Translations under genes and position numbers: made by a program | The notes under the pieces: generated by a model | Told to the model about the DNA's origin: nothing | The model's database searches: none | What the model saw: the letters and a program-made list of their open reading frames with translations, nothing else | NCBI GenBank assembly: GCA_001751075.1 | Contig: MAVP01000010.1 | Span: 1-33,893 of the forward strand | DNA: 33,893 nucleotides | Direction of reading: 5' to 3' | DNA from: Desulfobacterales bacterium S7086C20 | GTDB taxonomy: Bacteria; Desulfobacterota; Desulfobacteria; Desulfobacterales; C00003060 | Shown: piece after piece, positions 24,733 through 32,213 of the stretch | How positions within the stretch are numbered: position 1 is the first letter of the stretch | Layout of the letters: each line of letters begins with the position of its first letter

Positions 24733-25508
24733 GATTTACCATATAAATACTTCCGGCAAAAGGCTTCGGCAATCTCGCGCAAATCAGGAGTCAGGCACTC
24801 ATGGACTTTCGCTCGAATAGTGGTCGGAACATCTCCATAGAAAGCCTCGGCTATGCCACCGGCAATACAAGCGAGTGTATCGCTGTCACCTCCCAGCGAG
24901 ATGGCATTCCGGACTGCATCCTCATACGACCCGGAATCAAGGAAGGCAATTATCGCTTCCGGCACGCTCCCTTGACAGGAGACGTCAAACGAGTATGTTG
25001 GCCGAATATCATCCACGGTTCGTTTTAAATCGTATCCGAACCTCTGGCTGATTTCCTTTCGAATCTCCTCCTTCTCGCAGCCTGTCCGAGCGAGAAATAC
25101 CGAAAGAGCTGTCGCCTGGGCTCCTTTGATCCCTTCGAGATGATTGTGCGAAATCTCAGCGGTCTTCTTGGCTTCCTTAAGCACTTTATTTTCTGTATCA
25201 AACGCAAAACCGACTGGGCTGACACGCATGGCAGAGCCATTGCCCCAACTATTGTAAGGCTGCGGATGGTCCGAATGAAGCCAACCGATGAAAGATCTTC
25301 CGTATCCTGCTCCGGGATAACGCCTGCCGATCTCTCTGACCGATAGCTGATATGGACGGCCCGTGAGGATGGCATCGGCCACTGCAACGGTCAGCACTGT
25401 GTCGTCCGTGAAAACAGACCGGGGATGGAAAAGAGGAAAGTCCTTAGTCTTGATCTGAGAATGCTCATAAACCGACCCAATAATATCCCCAGCGATTGAC
25501 CCAATCAT
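24729..25508 (-). CDS. ADP-ribosylglycohydrolase family protein
   Basis: A 259-residue member of the ADP-ribosyl-glycohydrolase (DraG/ARH) family, which removes ADP-ribose from protein side chains or nucleic acids using two Mg2+. The metal motifs are FTDDT (about residues 33-37) and LGGDSDTLACIAGG (about 208-221). NSWGNGSAMRVSP is the third conserved stretch. AAAGGGGG precedes the ATG. No ADP-ribosyltransferase (DraT or toxin) is adjacent, so the substrate is unknown. The TGA stop overlaps the terminus of the 235-bp element, so the last residues may have been altered by its insertion. Confidence 0.93.
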   Translation of the reverse strand: MIGSIAGDIIGSVYEHSQIKTKDFPLFHPRSVFTDDTVLTVAVADAILTGRPYQLSVREIGRRYPGAGYGRSFIGWLHSDHPQPYNSWGNGSAMRVSPVGFAFDTENKVLKEAKKTAEISHNHLEGIKGAQATALSVFLARTGCEKEEIRKEISQRFGYDLKRTVDDIRPTYSFDVSCQGSVPEAIIAFLDSGSYEDAVRNAISLGGDSDTLACIAGGIAEAFYGDVPTTIRAKVHECLTPDLREIAEAFCRKYLYGKS

Positions 25509-25552
25509 ATGTCCCCCTTTCTGTGTCGGACCTTGAATTGAGCTGCGTGGAA

Positions 25553-25572
25553 ATGTGTAAGCATTTACACAT
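25553..25572. promoter_or_regulatory. Candidate operator upstream of the ADP-ribosylglycohydrolase gene
   Basis: ATGTGTAA, a 4-nt spacer and TTACACAT form a perfect dyad about 45 nt upstream of the start codon. Another palindrome, GGTATATACC, is at 25591-25600. The rest of the 25509-25809 gap holds nothing I recognise. Confidence 0.4.
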
Positions 25573-25809
25573 CATTCGCAAATTCTTGCCGGTATATACC
25601 CTGTGTCCATGATTTTACACTGTCCCGGACCTATATCCCAAGCCCGATAACACTCCATATCGGCAACCACTTACATTCCTTGTTGAACAATTCTTCAATC
25701 GCCGTTTTTTTGGGGGGTGGTGAGCAGGTGGGGATATAAATAAGCTGGGCTGAGGATGCGACTGTGGAAGATCCCCAGGGGTTGCACCCGCAGCCGAAAA
25801 CCCACCTCA

Positions 25810-26033
25810 TTATAAATATCGCTTGAACTCTTCTTCAGGAATCTCTACCTGTTTTAAGATAGTTTTCAATGTCCAACGATCAACTTCTTTGTGGTCTGGA
25901 ATTATTACCACACTCTCGGTCTCGTAATGCCTCATCTTGATATGGCTTCCTCTTTGAGAGACCTTTTCATACCCAAGTTTTTTGAAACCTTAACTAGCTT
26001 ACGCCCTGAGAGAAGGGGCGGCTTGGGGGTCAA
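25810..26033 (-). pseudogene. hicA: HicA-type mRNA interferase toxin, frameshifted
   Basis: HicA is a small double-stranded-RNA-binding-fold toxin that cuts mRNA. The N-terminal part (TPKPPLLSGRKLVKV) and the rest (FKKLGYEKVSQRGSHIKM... to EEEFKRYL) are both clearly HicA but lie in different frames. A one-base loss near 25985-25990 (at GGTTTC on the coding strand) explains the shift. The span is 224 nt, one short of 75 codons. The catalytic His in QRGSHIK is present. The only start is TTG, overlapping the hicB stop as TTGA, where ATGA would be expected. It was not in the ORF track because it is split. Either a real pseudogene or a base-call error. Confidence 0.75.
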
Positions 26034-26335
26034 AGGGCAACCTCGCACACTTTATATTGACCTGCTGGACGTTTAAGGTCTTGAGGCTCAGCCTCAAGAT
26101 AGAGTTCAATAGCCTCTTTGATATTTTCTATTGCTTCCTCCTCGGTGCGTCCTTGGGTAACACACCCCTTTAGGGCCGGACAATAGGCAACAATATAACC
26201 ATCCATTCCCTTTTCTAAAACGATTTTAAGCTTCAGGTTCTTTCCTCTTTTTTGAAGATTTGGCCCTCTCGTTGTTCTTAAAGGGTGGGGTTTTGTAACC
26301 CCTTCGCCCCATTTTTGACTACCTAAAAAGCGCAC
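26030..26335 (-). CDS. hicB: HicB-type antitoxin
   Basis: Antitoxin partner of HicA. The HicB core is KLKIVLEKGMDGYIVAYCPALKGCVTQGRTEEEAIENIKEAIELYLE. The ORF given starts at an ATG that adds 33 residues without family similarity. The family alignment would begin at 26236, where the codon is CTG instead of ATG but has AGAGGA just upstream, so the original start may have mutated. No DNA-binding domain follows, and the protein stays short, as in the small HicB class. hicB precedes hicA here, overlapping by 4 nt. With hicA frameshifted, the module appears to be decaying. Confidence 0.75.
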   Translation of the reverse strand: MRFLGSQKWGEGVTKPHPLRTTRGPNLQKRGKNLKLKIVLEKGMDGYIVAYCPALKGCVTQGRTEEEAIENIKEAIELYLEAEPQDLKRPAGQYKVCEVAL

Positions 26336-26702
26336 TTGCCAATAAACAAATAAAGGTTAGCATAATTAAAGAGATCCGACAATATTTTCACTTTTCCCAA
26401 ATCCACCGCCCAGTTTTGGCCAAAAGGAGCAATGGGGACGAGGGAACAACGGGCATAAATAACCAACTCACTCTTTATTGTCCTCAAAAATATTCCGGCG
26501 CTCAACACCTCGAATTAATAACGACATTATATGGTTAATATTTGCTTTGGCCCTTGAACTTGAGGGTCGGATTAAAAAAGAGTCAAACATCGACTTGATC
26601 CCTTGCAAATGGTGAATTCACCAACCGAATGAGGATAAAAGGCGGCGTCAGTCATTGCCTAGCAAATGGCTTCAAAACGTTGCCAGGAGTCCCTTCTTGC
26701 TC
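26336..26702. other. 367-nt gap without a recognised gene
   Basis: AT-rich spacer between hicB and the GAF kinase gene. A 61-residue minus-strand ORF (26323-26508) shows no recognisable motif. No clear promoter, hairpin or repeat was found. Confidence 0.4.
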
Positions 26703-27965
26703 CTATGTTCCCAGGTCTTTTGAGATAGATACAAAAAATGTCGTCCCATTTTTCTGCCCTGCAAACCAGGCTTTTCCCTTATGGGCTTCCATGATTTCCC
26801 TTACAACGGTTAAACCCAAACCTGAGCCTTCTGTTTGCTCAGATGCGGGCAGCCTTCTGAACATCTGAAAGATCACCTCGGTATCCTTCTCCTTTACAGT
26901 TACCCCGTCGTTGCTGAACGAAAATATGTGGAAATTTTCGTCCTGCTCATAGCCTACGGAGATTTTGGTAAGGTTCTTTCCAGCGTGTTTCAGTGCGTTA
27001 TCGATTAAGTTTCTAAAAACACGTGTCAGGGCTAGTTCATCTGCCATGATCTCAGGAACCTCGTCGGGTGCCGACCATTTTATCTTGCGCTCCTTCAACA
27101 CGGGTGATACTTGATCTCTAATGTGTCTTATGATCTTTTTAACATTGGTCTTCTTGATATTAAAAAAGACTTTTTTGGACTTGATGTATTCATTGATATC
27201 TCTCGTAAATGTCTCGATGTCTTCGGCTGCTTTCTCGATTTGCCGGCAGTACATTGTGCCTTTTTCGTCAAGCCTATGTTCGTATTTTTCAGCCAGCAAT
27301 TTGGCAAACCCGGAGATACCGACAGCTGGATTCTTGAGGTCATGTGAGATCGTGTAAGCAAACAGTTCTAGTTCCTCCTTCTTCTTCCTGATTTCTTCTG
27401 ATTGTTTCCGAATACCCGCAGAAAGCTTGGCGACGTTTATTGCGACGGCAATTTGATGCCCAATGGCGACTAGCAGATCAATCTTTGCCTCATTGAGTGA
27501 TATCATACGTTTTGAGGCTAAATTCATAACGCCCAAGACCTTATCTTTGACCATGAGAGGCACGCATATGATGACCTTGAAACCCTTGGCACGCAGAAGA
27601 GTGCCCCTTGTCCTGTCTTCCAGGTCCGAAACCTTATGAGCAATAAAGCTCTTGGTTCGGGCTGCTTTGCCTGAGAAACCCTCACTTATCTTGATCTTAC
27701 GCAATCCCTCTACCTGTTCATTCGCAATCCCTTTATATGCAACCAGTTCAAGACTCTCCTCCTCTTCATCCATCAGGTAAATCCTGATAGCGTCTACCCT
27801 AAAATGCTCTCGGACTTTCAGTATGGCCCTGTCTAGAATCTCTGTTAGGCCGAGGGAACTTGTTAAATCGCTGCCAATGTCATAAAGTACCGCAAGCGCT
27901 TTTTGCCTCTTTTTCAGCTTAGCTTCACTGAATTTTACGGATATATGTTTTTTGTTGACTAACAT
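26703..27965 (-). CDS. GAF-domain sensor histidine kinase
   Basis: A soluble 420-residue kinase. Residues 25-180 form a GAF domain (for example VICVPLMVKDKVLGVMNLAS); a short coiled linker (about 183-200) leads to HisKA with His208 in ISHDLKNPAVGISGF, and HATPase has the N-box NLIDNALKHAG (319-329) and G2 GSGLGLTVV. The G1 box is altered (SNDGVT in place of DNGxG). No receiver partner is adjacent; upstream on the same strand are a CBS-ACT protein and a cNMP-binding protein, 36 nt and further away, likely one operon. GGGAGG precedes the ATG. It probably signals to an unlinked regulator. Confidence 0.9.
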   Translation of the reverse strand: MLVNKKHISVKFSEAKLKKRQKALAVLYDIGSDLTSSLGLTEILDRAILKVREHFRVDAIRIYLMDEEEESLELVAYKGIANEQVEGLRKIKISEGFSGKAARTKSFIAHKVSDLEDRTRGTLLRAKGFKVIICVPLMVKDKVLGVMNLASKRMISLNEAKIDLLVAIGHQIAVAINVAKLSAGIRKQSEEIRKKKEELELFAYTISHDLKNPAVGISGFAKLLAEKYEHRLDEKGTMYCRQIEKAAEDIETFTRDINEYIKSKKVFFNIKKTNVKKIIRHIRDQVSPVLKERKIKWSAPDEVPEIMADELALTRVFRNLIDNALKHAGKNLTKISVGYEQDENFHIFSFSNDGVTVKEKDTEVIFQMFRRLPASEQTEGSGLGLTVVREIMEAHKGKAWFAGQKNGTTFFVSISKDLGT

Positions 27966-28001
27966 TACTGCAAACCTCCCTCTCAGTTCGAAACTATGAA
28001 C

Positions 28002-28703
28002 TTACTGGCGGGGCACTCTAATGCGCCTTTTTTCAGCCTCCTCTGTCAAATCCCTGGACGAGTAAAGCACAATAAACTTATCTTCCAGATGTTTAACCAA
28101 TGCCCTTAACTTTTCTTGTGCCACGGAACCGATGCGTATGTAGACATTATGGCGCCCTTCTTCAGCTTGTTCCCGAGTGGATAGAATGCTCACTATGCGG
28201 ATACCGAAGGAACGGATCTCATCAGCGACTTCCTTTATCGAACCTGGGCGATCCTTTAAACTGAAAGCAAACTGCACGTCGCCGGCACAAATCCCAGTAA
28301 TATTGACAAGGACCCTAAAAATATCCGTTTGTGTAATAATGCCGATGAGAGCATCCTTACCATTAATGACGGGGAGTGAGGAAATTTTGTTTTCCAGCAT
28401 CAGAATTGCAGCAAATTCCACTGTCTCATCGGGTCTAATGAACACGAGGTCCGTGCTCATAATGTCCTTGATCTTGATAGTAGAAATCAGATAATTTAGT
28501 TCCTGTATGTCTAGACTCGTTGCCTTGGATGGTGAGGCAGTTCTTAAATCCCTGTCGGTAACAATCCCCACCAGTTTCCCCCTCTTATCCACCACTGGCA
28601 AAGAACGTATCTTCTCATCCTTCATGATGATCGAAGCCTTCATCATGGCGGTGTCTTCAGCGACTGTAATGACATCCGTATTCATCCAGCCTTTTACTAA
28701 CAT
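28002..28703 (-). CDS. CBS-CBS-ACT domain protein (AcuB-like)
   Basis: A 233-residue ligand-sensing protein. CBS1 is about 7-55 (VDKRGKLVGIVTDRDL), CBS2 about 78-132 (INGKDALIGIITQTDIF), and the ACT domain about 142-215 (FSLKDRPGSIKEVADEI). CBS pairs bind adenine nucleotides; ACT domains bind amino acids. The ORF track starts 5 codons earlier, but that ATG overlaps the ribosome-binding site GGGGAGG, which points to the ATG at 28703. It lies 109 nt downstream of the cNMP protein and 36 nt upstream of the GAF kinase gene, probably in one transcript. Its ligand is unknown. Confidence 0.9.
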   Translation of the reverse strand: MLVKGWMNTDVITVAEDTAMMKASIIMKDEKIRSLPVVDKRGKLVGIVTDRDLRTASPSKATSLDIQELNYLISTIKIKDIMSTDLVFIRPDETVEFAAILMLENKISSLPVINGKDALIGIITQTDIFRVLVNITGICAGDVQFAFSLKDRPGSIKEVADEIRSFGIRIVSILSTREQAEEGRHNVYIRIGSVAQEKLRALVKHLEDKFIVLYSSRDLTEEAEKRRIRVPRQ

Positions 28704-28812
28704 AATATGCCTCCCCATATTTCAAGCTTGCACATATTGGGCATTGGGCCCAAAGATTTTATAGTCATGACCACAGCGGGGCCTCTTCCGTTTATCTCCA
28801 TATTCCGACAAA

Positions 28813-29322
28813 CTACCTTAGTTCACTATAGACGTCATAGACCTCAGCCTTATAGGTTTGCGTCTTAAAGATCTTGAAAAGGTTGGTGATTGCCCTCCTC
28901 GTATAATTGAAGCGGTTCAAATAGAGTTGAGCCAGTTCTGCCATCACTTCAAGTCCTGCGGCTGGTTCCCGCCTTATGATGTCTCGGAGCCCATCAGAGT
29001 CTAAGGCAAAAGCCTTAGTGCTTTTTGTGCATGTAGCAGTTACGTTATAGACGCGGGACTTGGTCAGGGCAGCCATACCAAAAACGCTGCCGGGTTTTTC
29101 CAACGCTTCAGCCATGATGTCGAGTTCTTCTGGACCGTCTATTGTCAGGGAAACCGCCCCACTCAAAAGCACATAGAGTGTTTTTGCTTGTTGCCCGTGT
29201 CTGTAGATTTCTACGTCTCGTGGGAAAACTATTTCATTGCCGAGCTGGATAACGGCTTTGAGCTGATCGTCCGATAGGATTTTGAACAAGCTAATCTTGT
29301 CCAGGATGTGTGCGATTGTCAT
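28813..29322 (-). CDS. Cyclic-nucleotide-binding-domain protein without DNA-binding domain
   Basis: From the ATG at 29322 (AAAGGAGG just before it) the protein is 169 residues. Residues 10-120 make a cNMP-binding beta-roll (ILDKISLFKILSDDQLKAV, YRHGQQAKTLYVLLSGAVSL). There is no helix-turn-helix, so it is not a Crp-type regulator. The phosphate-binding cassette is altered (FGMAALTKSRVYNVTA in place of FGELAL...RxAT), so cAMP binding is doubtful. The last 45 residues are helical and charged. It is first in the likely operon with CBS-ACT and GAF kinase genes. The leader GGAGGCGTATTATG resembles the CBS-ACT leader GGAGGCATATTATG. Confidence 0.88.
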   Translation of the reverse strand: MTIAHILDKISLFKILSDDQLKAVIQLGNEIVFPRDVEIYRHGQQAKTLYVLLSGAVSLTIDGPEELDIMAEALEKPGSVFGMAALTKSRVYNVTATCTKSTKAFALDSDGLRDIIRREPAAGLEVMAELAQLYLNRFNYTRRAITNLFKIFKTQTYKAEVYDVYSELR

Positions 29323-29384
29323 AATACGCCTCCTTTCAATTTGGGCATCTAATTCCACCAATCTTCAATGTGCGATCATAAATG

Positions 29385-29619
29385 TTGACGACTTCGTAAA
29401 AAGTCCATCTGCGGCGTTGCGCTTCATCCCCGCCCTGTTAAATTCTCGCTACGCGAGACGGCGAAGCCGATTTAACAGGGTAAATCACTGCGACGTACGA
29501 TAAGTACGTCTCATTCCTCAATATAGCGCCACTGAAGTGGCTTGAGAACAGTACGCGCGCCTTGCATCCGGAGTTTTTTACTGTGTCGTCTGTTTGTGGA
29601 CTTTTTACAAGTCCATCAA
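29385..29619. mobile_element. MITE-like element, family C, copy 2 (235 bp)
   Basis: Same length as the copy at 24498, with about 8 differences. Ends TTGACGACTTCGTAAAAAGT and, inverted, TTGATGGACTTGTAAAAAGT are a better inverted match here. It lies between the starts of two divergent genes (63 nt upstream of the cNMP gene), unlike other copies, which sit at gene 3' ends. Confidence 0.85.
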
Positions 29620-29677
29620 CTTTACAATGTGTAAAAAAACCTGACAGGTGCCTGGCCTGCCTTTGGCTTAGACCGCA

Positions 29678-29698
29678 GATTATTCTTTGCGAATCATC
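29678..29698. promoter_or_regulatory. Dyad about 80 nt upstream of the predicted sigma-54 start
   Basis: GATTATTC, 5 nt, GAATCATC: 7 of 8 arm positions pair. The distance fits an activator binding site for the sigma-54 promoter, but no experimental or family motif supports this. Confidence 0.3.
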
Positions 29699-29741
29699 AG
29701 TTATGTCAGCTAGTTGTCCTGATCGGCAGTAATCGTCAAAC

Positions 29742-29758
29742 TTGGCACATCTATTGCT
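29742..29758 (+). promoter_or_regulatory. Sigma-54 (RpoN) promoter upstream of the Cys-rich ORF
   Basis: TTGGCACATCTATTGCT matches YTGGCAC-N5-TTGCW; the -24 GG and -12 GC are 12 nt apart. The start of transcription would be near 29769, about 50 nt before the ATG of the small ORF. An NtrC-type activator is encoded 2.5 kb downstream. Confidence 0.65.
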
Positions 29759-29821
29759 CTCTTTGTGGTAAAAAGCTCGAAAGGTGCATCATAGCCTAAG
29801 CAGTTAAGAGCTGGAGAGAAT

Positions 29822-30037
29822 ATGATTGAAACAAAACCCCTAGTGTGGAGCCTACCCCAGTACCAAGAAACGTTGGTTTGCTTCATTCAGGATTGCCACG
29901 AACCGGCCAGGCATTTAGCCAAGATAAGGCGGAGTGACGTCATTATCCAGGTTTGCTTATGCGAAGAATGCCTCCGTAAATCAACCAGTTTCATCTTGCA
30001 GGGATTGGTCAAGAGGTCAAGGAAGACATTGAATTAG
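29822..30037 (+). CDS. Small Cys-rich (putative zinc-binding) protein
   Basis: I do not recognise a named family. The 71-residue ORF has GGAGAG just before the ATG and sits behind a strong sigma-54 promoter match, which supports it being a gene. Cysteines are arranged C20-x4-C25 and C45-x-C47-x2-C50 (VCLCEECLRK), like a zinc ribbon, with a basic C-terminus (LVKRSRKTLN). No signal peptide or membrane segment. It could be a small regulator or stress-induced protein, but function cannot be assigned. Confidence 0.55.
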   Translation: MIETKPLVWSLPQYQETLVCFIQDCHEPARHLAKIRRSDVIIQVCLCEECLRKSTSFILQGLVKRSRKTLN

Positions 30038-30111
30038 TCTTGAGCCTAATTCGATTTTCGACGGTCATTTTGAGGATAAATAGAGGCCCCTTATTCATTG
30101 TGTAAGCTAGG

Positions 30112-30190
30112 GCCGGAGGAGTCCCCTTTCTTTCAAAGAACCAACAAGTAATTTCAGCCAGACTCCATGATAAGTCAGGGGACTTCCGGC
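30112..30190 (+). repeat. Long-range hairpin downstream of the Cys-rich ORF
   Basis: GCCGGA-GG-AGTCCCCT and AGGGGACTTCCGGC pair over 14 bp with a 2-nt bulge and a 49-nt loop, followed by TCTTTATT. It could be the 3' end structure of the sigma-54 transcript or part of a regulatory RNA. The rest of 30038-30638 holds no recognised gene. Confidence 0.45.
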
Positions 30191-30461
30191 TCTTTATTAG
30201 TGGAGTACCGAGTGATAAGGTTAACTCTAGCCTACGGCCACGTTAGTCCTGCGCATCAAGGGCTCAGTGTTCCAGCCTAGTGGTTCAGCAAAATCTTTCC
30301 CCAAAGGCTTGACAACGATTATGAATTGACCCGCATGTTTTCGACAAAATCGCTCCTTGCCCAAACATAGCTCTGGGTCAGTGATTTTTGTCTTCAGATG
30401 TTACAAATGGACGCAATATTGTGTGGCTCTTGAACGTTGTCGTGACCAAGGAGGCCTCAGC

Positions 30462-30491
30462 TTGACAATTTGTTGCCCATCAATGTACAAA
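30462..30491 (+). promoter_or_regulatory. Candidate sigma-70 promoter for the kinase/NtrC operon
   Basis: TTGACA, an 18-nt spacer and TACAAA lie about 150 nt upstream of the kinase start. The hexamers equal those of the rplM promoter. Confidence 0.5.
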
Positions 30492-30638
30492 GCTTTTAGA
30501 TGATAACAAGTCACCTCAAAGCATGATTGACTTTAAGGGGAAATCTCCGCAGGATTAAACAAAGGCTTCACCTATTGTGCTAGAGATACATTTGTCCAGA
30601 ACCTTTTTTATGGGTGATTGAGGTATTGGGGAGTCCAA

Positions 30639-32213
30639 ATGGGGAAAAGACCCACATATGAAGAATTGGAGCAAAGGGTCAGGGAGTTAGAGAAAGAGTC
30701 GCTTAAAATCAGCCAGGTGGAAGAGGGGCTAGAGAAGAAGACACGAGACCTTGGCGAGCGGGTTAAGGAACTGAATTGCCTCTTAAGTATCTCAGAACTT
30801 TTGGAGAAACGTCGCATTTCCTTGGAGGAAATACTTCACGGAATTACTCATCTTATCCCGCCTTCTTTCCAGCATCCGGAACTCACCTGCGCGCGAATCA
30901 TCTTGGAAGGTCAAGAATTCTCAACAGACAATTTCAGTGAAACTAGCTGGAAACTAACCCGTGACATTGTTGTTCATGGTGAACGTATGGGGTTTGTGGA
31001 GGTTTCTTTATTGGAAGAGAAACCAGAGATTGATGAAGGGCCGTTCCTCAAGGAAGAAAGAAACCTAATCAATGCAGTTGCCGCGCGGTTGGGAAAAATC
31101 ATCGAGCGGAACCGGGCGGAAGAGGCAATCAAACATGCCTCGGCAGAACTCAATCAGATACTCAACTCTGCGGCAGACGGTATGCGCCTGGTTGACCAGG
31201 GCTTCAACGTGCTCAGGATGAACGAGACATTTTTGACTCTATCCGGCATGAAAAGGGATGAGACGCATGGGAAAAAGTGCTATGAAGTGCTTAAAAACTC
31301 CTTATGTCATACTCCCAACTGTCCACTTACCCGAATTCTCTGCGGTGAAGAGCGTGTTGAATGTGAGGTAGAAAAGGAACGCAACAACGGTACTAGAATC
31401 TCCTGCCTTGTGACGGCAACTCCTTTTCGGGGCCCTGATGGCGATCTCATTGGCATTGTAGAAGACATAAAGGACATATCCCAGATTAAGCAGGCAGAGC
31501 GTGCCATAAGAGAATCGGAAAAGTTGGCTGTAGTGGGTAGGCTAGCTGCAGGGGCGGCTCACAGCATTCGAAACCCCTTAACATCAGTGAAGATGAGGCT
31601 CTTCTCTCTGGCGCGCAGCCTGGAACTGTCTAAAACTCAAAAAGAGGACTTAGACGTGATTTCCGAAGAGATCCGCCACATTGATAGCATCGTTCAGAAT
31701 TTCTTGGAGTTTTCCCGGCCACCTAAGCTCAAGATGCAGAAAATAAATCCTTCCGATGTGGTAGACTCAGCTATTCAGCTTCTTCGCGACCGCCTTAAGG
31801 CGTATGGTACAGAAGTAAAGGTTAGCCGCCCACGGCGGATGCCTGAAATTCTGGGAGATAAGGAGCAATTGAAAGAACTCCTCGTCAACCTACTGGTCAA
31901 CGCATGCGAAGCCATGAACGGCGGGGGCGAGATTGTGATCTCGGAACAAGAGGAGAGCGTGGAATCTTGGGGCCGAGTGGTAGCCATCCGGGTGAACGAC
32001 AATGGCCCAGGCGTGCCTGAAGAAGTCCGGGAGAGACTATTTGACCCCTTTTTTACCACGAAAGAGGAAGGCACGGGCCTCGGCCTGAGCATTGCCGCAC
32101 GAATCGCAAAAGAACATGGTGGCTTGCTGAATCTTGTGTCTGAGGAGGACAAGGGGGCAACCTTTGCTGTTATACTCCCATATAAAGGGGGAATCAATTG
32201 GGAACGATCCTGA
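30639..32213 (+). CDS. PAS-domain sensor histidine kinase with HSIRNP-type H-box
   Basis: A soluble 524-residue kinase. A coiled-coil N-terminus (1-50, KRPTYEELEQRVRELEKE) is followed by a GAF-like region (about 50-165) and a PAS domain (about 170-285) with clustered Cys (214, 223, 228, 235, 242: CYEV, CHTPNCPL, ILCGEE, VECEV). HisKA has His308 in GAAHSIRNPLTSVKMRL, HATPase has the N-box LLVNACEAM, G1 NDNGPGVP and G2 GTGLGLS. Ser309 replaces the usual Glu after the phospho-His. The ATG at 30639 with GGGGAG before it is the start; the ORF track begins at a TTG 7 codons earlier. It overlaps the NtrC-type gene by 16 nt and is its cognate kinase. Confidence 0.92.
   Translation: MGKRPTYEELEQRVRELEKESLKISQVEEGLEKKTRDLGERVKELNCLLSISELLEKRRISLEEILHGITHLIPPSFQHPELTCARIILEGQEFSTDNFSETSWKLTRDIVVHGERMGFVEVSLLEEKPEIDEGPFLKEERNLINAVAARLGKIIERNRAEEAIKHASAELNQILNSAADGMRLVDQGFNVLRMNETFLTLSGMKRDETHGKKCYEVLKNSLCHTPNCPLTRILCGEERVECEVEKERNNGTRISCLVTATPFRGPDGDLIGIVEDIKDISQIKQAERAIRESEKLAVVGRLAAGAAHSIRNPLTSVKMRLFSLARSLELSKTQKEDLDVISEEIRHIDSIVQNFLEFSRPPKLKMQKINPSDVVDSAIQLLRDRLKAYGTEVKVSRPRRMPEILGDKEQLKELLVNLLVNACEAMNGGGEIVISEQEESVESWGRVVAIRVNDNGPGVPEEVRERLFDPFFTTKEEGTGLGLSIAARIAKEHGGLLNLVSEEDKGATFAVILPYKGGINWERS

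Noticed and set aside
24655-24840. ORFs in the 24.5-24.8 kb region
   Set aside because: They are made of the 235-bp element and the antisense of the ADP-ribosylglycohydrolase gene.
26323-26508. 61-residue minus-strand ORF
   Set aside because: No motif or ribosome-binding site, and it overlaps the hicB ORF extension; treated as chance.
29620-30638. tRNA or known small RNA in the long non-coding stretch
   Set aside because: No T-loop-like GTTCGAAT or cloverleaf arms seen; only a hairpin and promoter-like sites.
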